Below, piece after piece: positions 7,380 to 7,432 of a stretch of DNA of 7,432 nt. Position numbers and translations under genes: made by a program. Source of the DNA: Candidatus Omnitrophota bacterium (GTDB lineage: Bacteria > Omnitrophota > Omnitrophia > Omnitrophales > JACROU01). The first letter of the stretch is position 1. Every line of letters starts with the position of its first letter. The stretch spans positions 1 through 7,432 of the forward strand of contig JACQQR010000208.1 in assembly GCA_016206875.1 (NCBI GenBank). Direction: 5' to 3'. Below the pieces are notes generated by a model that ran no database searches, had not been told where the DNA came from, and saw only the letters and a program-made list of their open reading frames with translations.

Positions 7380-7406
7380 TGTCATTCCGGCGAAGGCCGG
7401 AATCTT
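7380..7406. repeat. Dispersed-type intergenic repeat, unit B (hairpin-forming)
   Basis: This 27-bp unit carries the same TGTCATTC and GAATCTT ends and GGCGAAG block as unit A. Its centre forms a perfect 8-bp stem (ATTCCGGC at 7384-7391 with GCCGGAAT at 7396-7403) around a GAAG loop. The layout of a short unit with inverted arms is that of small dispersed intergenic repeats. Two copies are seen here; genome-wide spread is inferred. Confidence 0.6.
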
Positions 7407-7407
7407 T
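7384..7407 (+). terminator. Possible transcription terminator after pilR
   Basis: The 8-bp GC-rich stem of repeat unit B is followed by CTTT only, so the U-tract is weak. It lies about 70 bp past the pilR stop and is the first strong hairpin there. It may end the pil transcript, but the sequence may equally be just a repeat. Confidence 0.3.
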
Positions 7408-7410
7408 CCG

Positions 7411-7432
7411 CCGAAGGCGGATCCGCCTTCGG
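7411..7432. repeat. Perfect 22-bp palindrome at the window end
   Basis: The 11 bases CCGAAGGCGGA are followed immediately by their exact reverse complement, with a GGATCC centre. The preceding TCCG suggests the symmetry could extend beyond the right edge. It is probably part of the same repeat family as the two units just upstream, since the GAAGG element recurs. Confidence 0.6.

Noticed and set aside
7122..7385. An 87-codon minus-strand open frame spanning the end of pilR and the repeats.
   Set aside because: It overlaps the pilR helix-turn-helix coding region and repeat DNA, and its product has no recognisable features.

Overview
The window holds one co-directional (+ strand) block of five genes for a type IV pilus (type II secretion-like) motor and its two-component regulator. 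It covers almost the whole window, about positions 1-7315, and is followed by roughly 115 bp of repeat-rich, non-coding DNA. The order is PilB/GspE-like ATPase (5' end cut off by the window edge), a second PilB/GspE-like ATPase, PilC/GspF platform protein, PilS-like membrane histidine kinase, and PilR-like sigma-54 activator. Gaps are 12, 13, 75 and 2 bp, so at least the three motor genes, and separately the kinase and regulator, look co-transcribed. Nothing supports a gene on the minus strand.

How the genes fit together: the two hexameric-type ATPases would sit on the cytoplasmic face of the inner-membrane protein PilC and drive assembly of pilin subunits. PilS would sense a membrane or envelope signal and phosphorylate PilR. 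PilR would then activate sigma-54 promoters, classically that of the major pilin gene. No pilin, PilT, prepilin peptidase or secretin gene lies inside the window. The order resembles the pilB-pilT-pilC-pilS-pilR cluster known from Myxococcus-type bacteria, but the pilT position holds a second PilB-type protein with its own N-terminal domain and zinc-binding cysteines.

Organism: a Gram-negative-type bacterium using sigma-54, with Shine-Dalgarno-led genes and moderate GC. The intergenic repeats at 7323-7406 share the outline TGTCATTC ... GAATCTT and enclose inverted arms. Together with the diverged ATPase signatures they would fit an uncultured lineage such as Omnitrophota/Elusimicrobiota or a deltaproteobacterial relative. 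This placement is a weak inference. The window begins inside a gene and ends exactly at the end of a perfect palindrome.

I did not find a wholly undescribed system. The points most worth a second look are the tandem PilB-type ATPases, their eroded cyclic-di-GMP-type N-terminal motifs, a strong hairpin just ahead of the pilS ribosome binding site, the short PilS without a PAS domain, and the terminal repeat cluster.
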